From Gordonia lacunae (GTDB lineage: Bacteria > Actinomycetota > Actinomycetes > Mycobacteriales > Mycobacteriaceae), in the NCBI RefSeq assembly GCF_002149015.1, contig NZ_NGFO01000027.1, forward strand, positions 3,817 through 67,816: a DNA stretch of 64,000 nucleotides. Direction: 5' to 3'. A model generated the notes under the pieces. The model was not told where the DNA came from and ran no database searches. It saw only the letters and a program-made list of their open reading frames with translations. Below are positions 1 through 8,753 of this stretch, in pieces; within the stretch, counting starts at the first letter, position 1, and the number at the start of each line of letters is the position of its first letter. The translations under genes were made by a program, and so were the position numbers.

Positions 1-72
1 GAGCGTGCGCAGGGCCGTCACCCCCGCCCCCTGAGGAGGCCCGGAGCGTGCGGAGGGCCGTCACGAAGGGTC
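1..72. repeat. GC-rich intergenic repeat, about two degenerate units
   Basis: Two units of a roughly 41-bp element, each pairing a GGAGCGTGCG(G/C)AGGGCCGTCAC segment with a CCCCTGAGGAGG segment, end in CACGAAGGGTC. The same element, in either orientation, fills the intergenic stretches at 6291-6455 and 8909-9020, so this is a dispersed family rather than local low complexity. The inner part (CTCCCTGAGGAG in better copies) is palindromic and could form a small hairpin in RNA. It ends just before the promoter of the ABC ATPase gene. The window edge cuts the left side. Confidence 0.6.
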
Positions 73-75
73 CGG

Positions 76-87
76 TAGGTTCGCATC
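76..87 (+). promoter_or_regulatory. putative -10 element of a leaderless gene
   Basis: TAGGTT at 76-81 fits the actinobacterial TANNNT -10 pattern. It is followed by six bases and then the GTG start at 88, with no Shine-Dalgarno sequence. This spacing puts the expected transcript start at or next to the start codon, so the mRNA would be leaderless. No clear -35 is seen because the upstream bases belong to the intergenic repeat. Confidence 0.4.
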
Positions 88-888
88 GTGACGACCCCGG
101 ATGTCCTGCGCCTGGATTCAGTCGGTTTCGTGCGGCAGTCCCGCGCGATACTCACCGACATCGACCTCACCATCAGGGCCGGCGAGCGGTGGGCGCTCAT
201 CGGCCCGAACGGTGCGGGTAAGTCGACGATCCTGAGCCTGTGTGGCGCCGAACAGCATCCGACGCACGGCACGGTCCATGTCCTCGGACACCAGCTGGGA
301 CGGGTCGAGATCCGCAAGTTGCGTGAGTCCATCGGCCACGTCAATCCGCGGCATCCGTTGCGATCGCCGCTGACCATCCGCGAGGTCGTGCTGACCGGTG
401 CGACCGGCACGACCGAGCTGATGGACCACCGGAAACCCGCACCGGAGACACTCGCTCGCGCCGACGAACTGATCGAGATGCTCGGCCTGCGCGCGCTCGC
501 GTCGGCGCCGTGGACGAACCTGTCGCAGGGCGAACGCGGCCGGACACTCATCGCCCGCGCGCTGCTGTCCGATCCGCAGCTCCTGCTGCTCGACGAGCCG
601 TCGACCGGCCTCGACGTGGCCGCGCGCGAGCGACTTCTGCAGACCGTCGACCGACTCCACCGCACGCACCCCGAACTCGCGACCGTGCTCGTCACCCATC
701 ACCTCGAGGAGCTACCCGAGACGACCACGCATGCCGTGCTGGTGACCGGCGGCCGAATCCTCGCCGCAGGTCCCGTCGACGAGGTCCTCACCACCGCGCT
801 GGTCACCGAGTGTTTCGACTACCCGATCGAGATCGCCCACCAGGACGGGCGATGGTCGGCCCGCGGTGTCGCGACCACCGCTCCCTGA
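88..888 (+). CDS. ABC transporter ATP-binding protein, stand-alone
   Basis: This 266-residue protein is a single nucleotide-binding domain that should power an ABC transporter from the cytoplasmic face of the membrane. The Walker A loop GPNGAGKS is at residues 39-46, the signature LSQGE at 145-149, the Walker B LLLLDE followed by a D-loop at 165-175, and the switch histidine in VTHH at about 204. The usual Q-loop glutamine is not evident: the region reads IGHVNPRHPL. No permease or binding protein is adjacent, so the substrate is unknown. The partner may be encoded elsewhere, or the protein may have a non-transport role. The start is a GTG behind a possible leaderless promoter. The assignment to the ABC superfamily is certain; the function is not. 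Confidence 0.9.
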   Translation: MTTPDVLRLDSVGFVRQSRAILTDIDLTIRAGERWALIGPNGAGKSTILSLCGAEQHPTHGTVHVLGHQLGRVEIRKLRESIGHVNPRHPLRSPLTIREVVLTGATGTTELMDHRKPAPETLARADELIEMLGLRALASAPWTNLSQGERGRTLIARALLSDPQLLLLDEPSTGLDVAARERLLQTVDRLHRTHPELATVLVTHHLEELPETTTHAVLVTGGRILAAGPVDEVLTTALVTECFDYPIEIAHQDGRWSARGVATTAP

Positions 889-1092
889 CCCCAAGCGCCA
901 CGAGTACGTGCTCCCGCCGCTCCCTGAGCAATGGGTAGCCCGCTTGTGACTGGTGGGGTTTCTGTTCACCACCGTCCACCACGGTTCACCGCTGATGCCG
1001 GTGTGACATCAGCTGCAGCACAGCCGAATCGAAGATATCGAGGGCTGTGGAGAAACCTCGTCGTCGAACGTTTTGGCGAGTACCTTGATGTC

Positions 1093-2337
1093 ATGACCTC
1101 GATCACCGAGCTCCGCGACACCTTGATTTCTCTGCAGCCACCGCCCGATGACGGGAGTGGCCGCGCGGTGTTCGACCGCCTCGATGAACTACGCGTGCTG
1201 CGCAACGTCGTCGAACACCAGATCGCTGTTCATATCGCGTTATTGGAGGCTTCGGGTGCGCCGGCGCGGGCGGGATCGACGACCCGGTCGTGGCTGATCG
1301 AGATGGGGATGCCGCCTGCGGTGGCCCACCGCGGTGTGCGGATCGCCGGCGGCCTGGGATCGGTGCCGAAGGTCGCCGGCTGCGCGGCTGAGGGTTATCT
1401 CGCGGCTGAGTGTGTCGATGCGGTGGTGCGCGGCATCGCGTTCATCGACAAACAGACACCGGCGCCGCTGTCCGACGACGACCGGTCGGGGTTCGAGAGC
1501 GAGCTCCTGGCGCAGGCGTTCTCCGGTGCCACTCCCGCCGAGATCGACGGCTCTGCCCGCACTATCGCCATGCGGGTCGCTGACACTGATCCGAACGCGG
1601 TCACGGCAGCCGATGATGCGTCGCTGAACAACCTGCACACCAGGGTGACCGAAGAAGGCAGAGTTGCCATCGCCGCCGATGTGACCGCGGTGATCGGCGA
1701 GAAGTTCCTGTCGATGATCGACGAACGCTCCTGCCCACGCCCCGAGCCCGACGGCGCCGACGACCGCCGTGATGTCGGGCAACGCCGGGCAGACGGACTG
1801 GAGCTTCTGTTGGATCAGGCTGCGATCGGGGCGGCGATGACCACCGCCGGCGCACCCCGCACCCAACTACTGGTCACCATCCCCGCTGACGGGGTCGATC
1901 CGGCGCGGTTGCCGTGGGTCGGGGCAGTCTCAGGGTCGACCGCGCGGCGCCTGTCGTGTGACGGCGGGGTCGCCGAGATCGTCCTCGACGCCGAAGGGGT
2001 GCCATTACAGATGGGCACCACGAAACGATTGTTCCCGCATCACCTACGCCAGGCGATCATCGTGCGGGATGTGTGCTGTGTGAAATGCGGTGCCCCCGCC
2101 GCACATACCCAAGTCCACGACCTCGTCGCCTGGGTCGATGGCGGGCCGACCGACCTGGACAACGGGTGCCTACTCTGCCAACGCTGTCACACCCAAGTCC
2201 ACCATCACGGGTGGAAGGTGGTGATGGGCCCTGACAGGCATCCGTGGCTCATCCCACCCGCCGACATCGACCCGAAGCGTCTACCCCGACCCGCCTACAA
2301 CCGGCGCACGATGCGACTCGACGACGTACTCGCCTAG
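1093..2337 (+). CDS. DUF222 domain protein with C-terminal HNH endonuclease motif
   Basis: This is a 414-residue member of the DUF222/HNH family, which is multicopy in Gordonia, Rhodococcus and mycobacteria and is often linked to REP13E12-type repeats. The N-terminal two thirds is the alanine-rich helical DUF222 region. The C-terminal part carries a zinc-ribbon-like HNH nuclease: a CVKCG pair, then HDLVAWVDGG, a conserved DNGCLLC segment and CQRCH. The reading frame continues 54 codons upstream to 931, but the ATG at 1093 begins MTSITELRD, which suits the family better, and the upstream codons look like non-coding DNA. DNA cleavage is inferred from the motif, and the biological role of these proteins is unclear. 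It stands alone between the ABC ATPase and the convergent transporter pair. Confidence 0.82.
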   Translation: MTSITELRDTLISLQPPPDDGSGRAVFDRLDELRVLRNVVEHQIAVHIALLEASGAPARAGSTTRSWLIEMGMPPAVAHRGVRIAGGLGSVPKVAGCAAEGYLAAECVDAVVRGIAFIDKQTPAPLSDDDRSGFESELLAQAFSGATPAEIDGSARTIAMRVADTDPNAVTAADDASLNNLHTRVTEEGRVAIAADVTAVIGEKFLSMIDERSCPRPEPDGADDRRDVGQRRADGLELLLDQAAIGAAMTTAGAPRTQLLVTIPADGVDPARLPWVGAVSGSTARRLSCDGGVAEIVLDAEGVPLQMGTTKRLFPHHLRQAIIVRDVCCVKCGAPAAHTQVHDLVAWVDGGPTDLDNGCLLCQRCHTQVHHHGWKVVMGPDRHPWLIPPADIDPKRLPRPAYNRRTMRLDDVLA

Positions 2338-2553
2338 CCGCCACTGCCCAAGACCCTCCGGGCGTCGAACCCCGATGCCACACGACCTTTGACAACTCCA
2401 CAGTGGACAACAGGCCCCGACCGCCGGGATCTGGTAGCGAGAATCGGGTCGCACAGTGCGCCCTTTCGCTACAGATCCGGCGGGGCGGGGGCGATCCGTC
2501 CTGGAATGAGGCCGACAGGTCCGACCCGTTCTCACTGCCTCGTGAGGGCGCGC

Positions 2554-4290
2554 CTACGCCGACGGTGTCAGCGTCCACCCGGCGGCGGCGGTCCGCTGAT
2601 TCCAGAACTCGGTGTAACGCCCACCGCGGGTGAGGAGTTCGTCGTGGGTGCCGATGTCGTCGACGCCGCCCTGGTCGTCGAGCACGACGATCTGGTCGGC
2701 GGCGATCACCGTCGAGAGCTTGTGTGCGATGACGAGCACCGTGCTCCGGTCGGCGAGGCGGCGGATGGATTCGGCGACGTGGGACTCGTTCTCGGGATCG
2801 AGAGCACTGGTCGCCTCGTCGAAGAGCACGATCGGGGCGTCCTTCAGCAGCGCGCGGGCGATCGAGACACGTTGCCGCTCACCGCCGGACAGCGCCGAAC
2901 CGCCCTCGCCGACGACCGTGTGCCAGCCATCGGGCAGGCGGTCGACGATCGACGTGACCCCGGCGGTCTCGGCCGCCGCGCGAATCTCGTCGTCGGAGGC
3001 ATCGGGACGCCCGAGTTTGATGTTCTCCCACAGGGTGTCATCGAAGAGATAGACATCCTGGAACACCTGGGACAACTGGCCCATGAGTGCACCGGTCTCC
3101 TGCTCCCGCACGTCGACGCCACCGACCTTCACAACGCCGCCGTCGACATCGTAGAACCGGGCGATCAGGCGGAAGATGGTCGACTTGCCCGAGCCGGAGG
3201 GGCCGACGAGTGCGGTCATCGTGCCCGGGCGGGCACGCAGGGACACGTCGCGCAGGACCTGCGCACCGGTCTCGTATCCGAAGGCGACACCGTCGAGTTC
3301 GACCGCACCCGGTTCGGTGATCGGCGCCGGCTGCTCGGGCGCGGGCATCCGGTCGGTGTCGAGCACACCGGTGATGCGGTTGATCTCGTCGGTGGACATG
3401 CGCAGCGTCGAACCCAGTTCGGCGAGTTCGCCGATCGGGCCGAAGAAGCGCGCCGCGAGTCCGAAGACGGCGATCAGCAGCGCCGGTTCGATGTGGCCTG
3501 CCACGGCCAGCCACGCGCCGAGCGCGAGCACGGCGCTGAAGACGACCTGCACCGACAACCCGTTCAGCAAGATGCCGAGGATCGAGCGCCAGAGCATCGA
3601 CTTGCCCACGCGCGCCTGCTGTCCGAGCGCGTCGGCGAGCGGCTTGTGTGCGGAGTCCGAATCGCCGAAGGCCCGCAGCACGGCCTGGCAGCGGGCGAAC
3701 TCGAGCACGCGGTTGTTGACCTTGACGGCCTCGGCGCGCTTGCGGCCCTCGGACTTCGCGAGGAACGAGCTCGACAGCTTGCCGACGTACATCAAGAGCA
3801 GTGTCCCGGCGACCATGAGAAGGCCGATGCGCCAGTCGAAGAAGCAGATGCCGATGACGACGACCACGGAGCTGACGGTGTTGACCACGACCGGGGTGAT
3901 GTAGTGCGCACCGGTGCTGCCGACGAACATCGTTCCCTTGACCGCGATCTGGGAGACGTCGCCGACGCGGTCGCGTGTGAACCAGCCGAGCGGCAGCGTG
4001 ACCATGTGATCGCCGAGCCGGTGATGCAGCATGCGCATCGCGTAGAGCGCCATCGTCATGCCCTTGAGCGACTGCACATAAGCGCTCACCGCGCAGATGA
4101 CGACGAGCACGGCCAACGGCCACAACCACGCCGCGGCGGCGGACAGATCACCGGTCAGGAGGTGTTCGACGATCGGGACCAGGGTGAGCATCGCCAACCC
4201 CTGCGCGACGCCGTAGACGACCACCCAGGTCAGGAAGACGACCATGCGGGCACGTTCGGAACCCAGGATCGTGTAGAAACCGCGGATCAT
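2554..4290 (-). CDS. ABC transporter, fused permease-ATPase (IrtB-like)
   Basis: This 578-residue half transporter has an N-terminal six-helix exporter-fold membrane domain (about residues 15-300) and a C-terminal ATPase. Walker A GPSGSGKS is at 363-370, LSGGE at 467-471 and Walker B IVLFDE at 487-492. The ATG overlaps the stop of the preceding gene (ATGA at 4287-4290), so the two half transporters are translationally coupled and very likely form a heterodimer. The arrangement and sequence resemble IrtA/IrtB, which import iron-loaded carboxymycobactin despite the exporter fold. That match and a possible iron box upstream of the operon favour siderophore uptake. A generic multidrug or lipid exporter is the alternative. 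Confidence 0.85.
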   Translation of the reverse strand: MIRGFYTILGSERARMVVFLTWVVVYGVAQGLAMLTLVPIVEHLLTGDLSAAAAWLWPLAVLVVICAVSAYVQSLKGMTMALYAMRMLHHRLGDHMVTLPLGWFTRDRVGDVSQIAVKGTMFVGSTGAHYITPVVVNTVSSVVVVIGICFFDWRIGLLMVAGTLLLMYVGKLSSSFLAKSEGRKRAEAVKVNNRVLEFARCQAVLRAFGDSDSAHKPLADALGQQARVGKSMLWRSILGILLNGLSVQVVFSAVLALGAWLAVAGHIEPALLIAVFGLAARFFGPIGELAELGSTLRMSTDEINRITGVLDTDRMPAPEQPAPITEPGAVELDGVAFGYETGAQVLRDVSLRARPGTMTALVGPSGSGKSTIFRLIARFYDVDGGVVKVGGVDVREQETGALMGQLSQVFQDVYLFDDTLWENIKLGRPDASDDEIRAAAETAGVTSIVDRLPDGWHTVVGEGGSALSGGERQRVSIARALLKDAPIVLFDEATSALDPENESHVAESIRRLADRSTVLVIAHKLSTVIAADQIVVLDDQGGVDDIGTHDELLTRGGRYTEFWNQRTAAAGWTLTPSA

Positions 4291-6197
4291 CGTGCCACCT
4301 CGCTGCTCGTGACCGCGCCGCGCGCGATCTCCTCGTCCTGTCGGGTGGTCCCGGCCTCGTAGGCGGCCCACATCGACGCGTACAGCCCGCCGCGGGCGAC
4401 CAGTTCGTCCTGCCGGCCCTGTTCGACGACCCGGCCCCGGTCGAGGACGACGATGTTGTCGGCGTGCGTGATCGAGCCGAGCCGGTGGGCGATGACGAGC
4501 ACGGTTCGCCCGACCATCAGCGCGCCGATGGCCTGCTGGATCTGCGCCTCCGACTCGGGGTCGGCGAAGGCGGTGGCCTCGTCGAGGACGAGGATCGGCG
4601 TGTCGGCGAGCAGAGCCCGCGCGATCGAGACGCGTTGCGCCTCACCGCCCGAGAAGTGTGCACCATCGCCCACGACGGTGTCGTAGCCCTCGGGCAGCTC
4701 CCGGATCCGGTCGTGGATCTGCGCGGCCCGGGCGGCGTCGTGGACCTGTTCGTCGCTCGCGTCCGGACGGCCGAGCCGGATGTTGTCGCGCACCGACATC
4801 GTCAACAGCTGCACGTCCTGCAGCACGAAACCGACGTGGCGGTAGAGCTCGGTGGGGGCGATGTCCCGCACGTCCACCCCGCCGATGCGCACCGCACCGG
4901 AGTCGGGGTCGCCGAAGCGGGGCAGCAGCGTCGCGAGCGTCGACTTCCCGCTTCCCGACGGCCCGACGAGCGCGGTCACGGTACCTTCGGTCAGCTCGAC
5001 GCTGACGTCGTCGAGCGCCTTCACCCCGGACGGCACACCGAGACGCGGCGGGTAGGTGAAGTGCACGTTCTCGATCCGCACGTCGTGTCCGGCGGGCACC
5101 TGCGGAGTGTCGGGGACATCGAGCTCGGGTTCGGCGAGCAGCGCGGCGATACGCAGCGCCGCGGCCGAGGCCTGCTGGCGGGTGTGCACCGCGGTGGACA
5201 CGGTGAGCAGAGCGGTGGGCAGCACCATGGCGATCAGCGTCGAGCCGACGAGTTCGATGGGCTGGACCCACCCGTTGTCGACGAGCCAGTACCCGACCCC
5301 GAGGTTGACCAGCAGGATCAGGGGCGCGCTGATCAGGACGGTGGTGACCGCCTGGACGCGCAGCATCGGGCCCATGTAGCCGGCGAAGTCGTCGTTGAAC
5401 TCGTCGGCGGCGTCGACGAAACGTCGGTGGGCCTTGCCCGTCTGCCCGAACGTCTTCACGACGGCGACACCGGAGATGAACTCGACGATGGTGGCGCTGA
5501 TCCGCGCCACACCCTTGTCCATCTTCTCCATCTCGGTCGTGAGATCGCGAGCCATGTAGGAGTAGGTCAGGGCGTACAGCGGCACGGTGGCGACGGCCAG
5601 GAGCCCGAGGCGCCAGTCCAGGTAGAAGCAGTAGATCAGCGCGAAGATCGGCGACAGGGTCGCGGCCGTCGCCTCGACCGTCGCATGGGCGACGAGGTAA
5701 TGCAGGTCGGCGACGTCGTTCTGCACCGATTTGCGAACGGCGCCGGAGCTGGTGCGGCTGAACCAGCCCAGCGGGAGCCGACCGAGCTTGTCCGCGATGC
5801 GGGTTCGAAGTTGCGCCTGGAGATCGAGATCGGCGAAGTGGGTGATCGCGAGCGCGAGGAAGCTGAAGGCGGCGCGGGCGCCGAGCCCACCGACGACCAG
5901 CCACACCACCAGCCAGACGCGCCCGGAATCGACCGGTCCCGGTTCGAGCAGGATGCGCCCGAGTTCGACGATCCCGATGAACGGCACCACCGTTGCGGCG
6001 GAGGCGAAGATCTGGACGAACTGGGCGAGCAGAGTGCGCTTCTTCACCGGCGCCAGGACGTCGGCGAGGGCGGCGGCTTTCGCCTTGGACTCGGATCGGG
6101 CCTGGGCGCGCGCGGCTTTCGGATCGTCGGGTGCGGCGTCGACGTCGACGTCGGAGACTGGTGCCGGCGCGGCCACATCGGTTCCGCCAATTGTCAT
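4287..6197 (-). CDS. ABC transporter, fused permease-ATPase (IrtA-like, no SIP domain)
   Basis: This is the 636-residue partner of the downstream half transporter. About 50 Ala/Asp/Lys-rich residues precede the six-helix membrane domain (about 50-345). The ATPase has Walker A GPSGSGKS at 412-419, a slightly divergent signature FSGGE at 515-519 and Walker B ILVLDE at 535-540, followed by AFADPES, where most homologues have a Ser-Ala-Leu-Asp type sequence. Mycobacterial IrtA carries an extra FAD-binding siderophore-interacting domain at its N-terminus; that domain is absent here. Iron release would therefore need a separate reductase if this is an iron-siderophore importer. It is the first gene of a two-gene operon behind a possible DtxR/IdeR box. 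Confidence 0.85.
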   Translation of the reverse strand: MTIGGTDVAAPAPVSDVDVDAAPDDPKAARAQARSESKAKAAALADVLAPVKKRTLLAQFVQIFASAATVVPFIGIVELGRILLEPGPVDSGRVWLVVWLVVGGLGARAAFSFLALAITHFADLDLQAQLRTRIADKLGRLPLGWFSRTSSGAVRKSVQNDVADLHYLVAHATVEATAATLSPIFALIYCFYLDWRLGLLAVATVPLYALTYSYMARDLTTEMEKMDKGVARISATIVEFISGVAVVKTFGQTGKAHRRFVDAADEFNDDFAGYMGPMLRVQAVTTVLISAPLILLVNLGVGYWLVDNGWVQPIELVGSTLIAMVLPTALLTVSTAVHTRQQASAAALRIAALLAEPELDVPDTPQVPAGHDVRIENVHFTYPPRLGVPSGVKALDDVSVELTEGTVTALVGPSGSGKSTLATLLPRFGDPDSGAVRIGGVDVRDIAPTELYRHVGFVLQDVQLLTMSVRDNIRLGRPDASDEQVHDAARAAQIHDRIRELPEGYDTVVGDGAHFSGGEAQRVSIARALLADTPILVLDEATAFADPESEAQIQQAIGALMVGRTVLVIAHRLGSITHADNIVVLDRGRVVEQGRQDELVARGGLYASMWAAYEAGTTRQDEEIARGAVTSSEVAR

Positions 6198-6225
6198 ATG
6201 CGCACAATAACGGCCGGACGCTGGG

Positions 6226-6244
6226 AAAGGAAAGCTACCCTAAC
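6226..6244 (-). promoter_or_regulatory. possible DtxR/IdeR iron box
   Basis: On the minus strand TTAGGGTAGCTTTCCTTTC matches 12 of 19 positions of the IdeR consensus TTAGGTTAGSCTAACCTAA, with the left half nearly perfect. It lies about 30 bases before the ATG of the IrtA-like gene. Two further sites of similar quality precede the isochorismate synthase and the siderophore-binding lipoprotein genes in this window, which supports iron regulation. The right half-site is weak. Confidence 0.45.
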
Positions 6245-6290
6245 TCGACGAAGGTTTCGGGACCGCGGGCGCGAACCCTTCGTGACGCGC

Positions 6291-6455
6291 CCTCCGCAAG
6301 CTCCGGGCCCTCCTCAGGGAGCGAGGTGTCGGCCCGCAAGCTCCGGGCGCTCCTCAGGGAGCGGGGTGTCGGCCCGCAAGCTCCGGGCGCTCCTCAGGGC
6401 GAGAGGTGTCGGCCCGCAAGCTCCGGGCGCTCCTCAGGGAACGGGGTGTCGGCGG
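6291..6455. repeat. tandem array of four 40-bp repeats
   Basis: CGCAAGCTCCGGGC recurs at 6295, 6335, 6375 and 6415, exactly 40 bp apart. The unit continues as CTCCTCAGGGAGCGGGGTGT, and the few differences are mostly in the GAGCG block. Each unit contains the palindromic CTCC(CT)/(AG)GGAG core of the dispersed family seen at 1-72 and 8909-9020 in the opposite orientation. The array occupies the gap between the IrtA-like operon and kstR2 and ends within three bases of the kstR2 stop codon. Units adjoin without unique spacers, so this is not a CRISPR array. Confidence 0.9.
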
Positions 6456-7139
6456 TCAGCGCGGCAGGATGCCGTCGAGAACCACCGACAGGTACTGGTC
6501 GGCGATCGAATCGACCGACATCGTGCCGCCGGGCCGGTACCACCGCACGGCGACCCACACCGTGTCGCGCATGAAGCGGTAGACGAGTTCGACGTCGAGA
6601 TCGGCCCGGAACTCCCCGTTCTCGACGCCGCGTTGCAGTACCGATTGCCACAGCTGCCGGAACTCGACGTTGAGCTCGGAGATGTAGGCGAAGCGTTCTT
6701 GGCCCGAGAGACGCTTCGCCTCGTCCTGATAGATCGCGACCGCGTTGCGTTCGGCATCGATGGACTCGAACGACGCGATGACGAGGCCGCGCAGGGTCTC
6801 GGTCGCCGACTTGCTCGACGCCGCGATCTGCCGGTAGCGCGCGAACAGGTCGTCGAGGAAGCTCCGCAGGATCTCGTCGACCATCGACTCCTTGGAGTCG
6901 AAGTGGTGATAGAGGCTGCCGGACAGGATGCCGGCCGCGTCGGCGATGTCCCGGACCGTCGTCGACCGGAGGCCCTGCTCGGCGAACATCCGCCCGGCCG
7001 TGGCCAGCAGCTCGTCCCGACGCGACGAGCGGGCCGGTGCGTCGGTGCGCGGACCGCCGGCGGACTTGCCGTCTGCGACGGCCGCGGTCGTCTCGGCCCG
7101 GCCGTTCGCGTCGATCCTGGTCTGACCTCGTGGTGACAA
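6456..7139 (-). CDS. kstR2: TetR-family repressor of steroid C/D-ring catabolism, KstR2
   Basis: This protein of about 227 residues has an N-terminal TetR helix-turn-helix with the stretch LRSTTVRDIADAAGILSG followed by SLYHHFDSKE, and a C-terminal ligand domain with DLVYRF-like and VRWYRPGG segments. These match mycobacterial KstR2, which is released from DNA by HIP-CoA. Its neighbours are the KstR2 regulon genes fadA6, ipdF, fadE30 and fadD3. Start choice: the frame is open to ATG 7169, but a TAGGGT -10 occupies 7173-7168, which excludes that start. A perfect AGGAGG at 7151-7146 leaves no gap to ATG 7145 and six bases to TTG 7139, so TTG is preferred. A palindrome matching the KstR2 motif overlaps the -10, indicating autorepression. 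Confidence 0.9.
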   Translation of the reverse strand: MSPRGQTRIDANGRAETTAAVADGKSAGGPRTDAPARSSRRDELLATAGRMFAEQGLRSTTVRDIADAAGILSGSLYHHFDSKESMVDEILRSFLDDLFARYRQIAASSKSATETLRGLVIASFESIDAERNAVAIYQDEAKRLSGQERFAYISELNVEFRQLWQSVLQRGVENGEFRADLDVELVYRFMRDTVWVAVRWYRPGGTMSVDSIADQYLSVVLDGILPR

Positions 7140-7167
7140 GCGCATCCTCCTGAGAGAGTCTGCGCTC

Positions 7168-7186
7168 ACCCTAGCAAGCGCTTGGC
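7168..7186 (-). promoter_or_regulatory. KstR2 operator overlapping the kstR2 -10 element
   Basis: AGCAAGCGCTTGGC (7173-7186) fits 13 of 14 positions of the published KstR2 motif AnCAAGnnCTTGnT and contains the perfect 10-bp palindrome CAAGCGCTTG. On the minus strand it runs directly into TAGGGT (7173-7168), the likely -10 of kstR2. A bound repressor would cover the promoter, as expected for autoregulation. Confidence 0.7.
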
Positions 7187-7226
7187 CGGGACCGTCGGAA
7201 GACGATCCCGGCCAGAGCGACCGATT

Positions 7227-8753
7227 CTATGCGCCGAGGCGCTTGCGCACCTTCTTCATGGCGCGGTTGTTGAAGAACTTCCACAGCTTGAGCTGATTGT
7301 TGGTCAGCTTGGTGTCCTTGGGCAGGAACGGCGGCGACATCATCTCGGCGACGCTCACGGGCAGCGTCGAGAACGCGACGGCCCGGGCATGGCTGAACGT
7401 CTCGAAGCCGGTGCGGCCGTGGTATCCGCCCATCCCGCTGTTGCCGACGCCCGCGAACGGCAGCTCACCGCTGAACAGGTGGATGGCGAAGTCGTTGCCG
7501 TTGATCGAGCCGCTGCGGGTGTTGTCGGCGAGTTTCTGGAAGCGCTCGTTATGCTCGCCGCACCAGTACATGGTCAGCGGATGCGGGTGCGAGCTGATCT
7601 GGCTGATGACCTCGGACAGGTCGCGGTAGGGGTACACGGTCAGCACCGGACCGAAGACCTCGTCCTCCTCGATCTTCATGCCCGCCTTGACGCCGGTGAG
7701 CAGCGTCGGCGGGATCTTGCGTCGTTCGGCGTCCGGCAGCGGCTCGCCGCCCGGGATCACCTGTCGCTTGGTGGCGCCGAGTTGCTCGGCGTCGTCGATG
7801 AGCCCGAGGATGCGCTCGTAGTTCTTCTGGTTGATCGTCGAGGTGTACTGCTCGTTGTCGATGATCGTCGGGAAGTTCTTCGTCCACCGTGCGACGACCT
7901 TGTCGGTGAACTCACCGAGCTTGGCCTCGGGGACGAAGACGTAGTCCGGGCACAGGCACACCTGGCCGCCGTTGACCATGCGGGCATCGGCGAGCATCGT
8001 CGCAGCCTTGTCGATGTCGGCGTCGATGTCGACCACGGCCGGGTTCTTCCCGCCGAGTTCGAGGGTGACCGGGATCAGGTTCTTCGCGGCCTCCTGCGCC
8101 ACCGAGGCGCCCACCCCGGGCGAGCCGGTGAAGAACATGTGGTCGACCTTGAGCTTGGCGAAGTCCGAACCCGAACCGTGCTTGGAGGTGGCGACCGCCA
8201 GCTCCTCGATCGAGAAGTAGTTCGGTGCGTGCTTGGCGATCACATCGGTGGTCTTCGCGGTCACCGACGACGGACGCAGGATGACCCGGTTACCGGCTGC
8301 GAAGGCCGAACCCGCAGGCACGATCGTGAGCTGCAGCGGGAAGTTCCACGGCCCCATGATGGCGACGACGCCGAGCGGGTCGTGGCGGATGCTCTGCTTG
8401 TATCCGAGCAGGCCCTGCACCTTGGCGACCTTGGACTCGGCCATCCAGTCCTTGACGCCGCGGCGCTGATGGGCGAGATCGATCATGCAGCCGGCGACGT
8501 CGGCGGCCAGCGACAGCTCACGCGGACGGGAGCCGAAATCCTCGGCCAGCGCCGCGGCGATCTCGTCGGCGTTGTCGAGCAGCAGGGCCGCCAGCCGCGT
8601 GATGCGGTCGATGCGGGTGTCGGCGTCGGGAATCCCGTCGCGCAGGAACGCCGCGCGCTGGATCTCGACCAGTTCGGTCAGCGTGTGCGCCTCCGACGAG
8701 ACCCCACGTGTCGAAATCGCGTCGGTGCTGGTGTGTTCAGCAGGCTTGGTCAT
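7227..8753 (-). CDS. NAD(P)-dependent aldehyde dehydrogenase (coniferyl aldehyde dehydrogenase-like)
   Basis: This 508-residue member of the aldehyde dehydrogenase superfamily oxidises an aldehyde to the carboxylate. Visible hallmarks are the cofactor-loop sequence MGPWNFPLQL, the general-base region ELGGKNP and the catalytic-cysteine segment NGGQVCLCPDY. The C-terminus is extended and basic (KKVRKRLGA), as in membrane-associated or coniferyl-aldehyde types. The frame is open to 8852, but the ATG at 8753 (MTKPAEHTS) has a GAGGGG ribosome binding site and begins near the expected N-terminus. It lies next to kstR2 and could take part in steroid side-product metabolism, but no KstR2 box was found in front of it, so that link rests only on position. 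Confidence 0.88.
   Translation of the reverse strand: MTKPAEHTSTDAISTRGVSSEAHTLTELVEIQRAAFLRDGIPDADTRIDRITRLAALLLDNADEIAAALAEDFGSRPRELSLAADVAGCMIDLAHQRRGVKDWMAESKVAKVQGLLGYKQSIRHDPLGVVAIMGPWNFPLQLTIVPAGSAFAAGNRVILRPSSVTAKTTDVIAKHAPNYFSIEELAVATSKHGSGSDFAKLKVDHMFFTGSPGVGASVAQEAAKNLIPVTLELGGKNPAVVDIDADIDKAATMLADARMVNGGQVCLCPDYVFVPEAKLGEFTDKVVARWTKNFPTIIDNEQYTSTINQKNYERILGLIDDAEQLGATKRQVIPGGEPLPDAERRKIPPTLLTGVKAGMKIEEDEVFGPVLTVYPYRDLSEVISQISSHPHPLTMYWCGEHNERFQKLADNTRSGSINGNDFAIHLFSGELPFAGVGNSGMGGYHGRTGFETFSHARAVAFSTLPVSVAEMMSPPFLPKDTKLTNNQLKLWKFFNNRAMKKVRKRLGA

Noticed and set aside
931-1092. 54-codon N-terminal extension of the DUF222/HNH protein
   Set aside because: Composition is unlike the family start, and MTSITELRD at 1093 is a typical beginning.
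6291-6455. Possible CRISPR array (four regular 40-bp repeats)
   Set aside because: Units adjoin with no unique spacers, and relatives of the unit occur elsewhere as intergenic repeats; no cas genes are present.
4464-7136. Very long plus-strand open frame (890 codons) opposite the IrtA-like and kstR2 genes
   Set aside because: It is the antisense shadow of two well-supported minus-strand genes, with Arg/Gly/Asp-rich composition and no domain.
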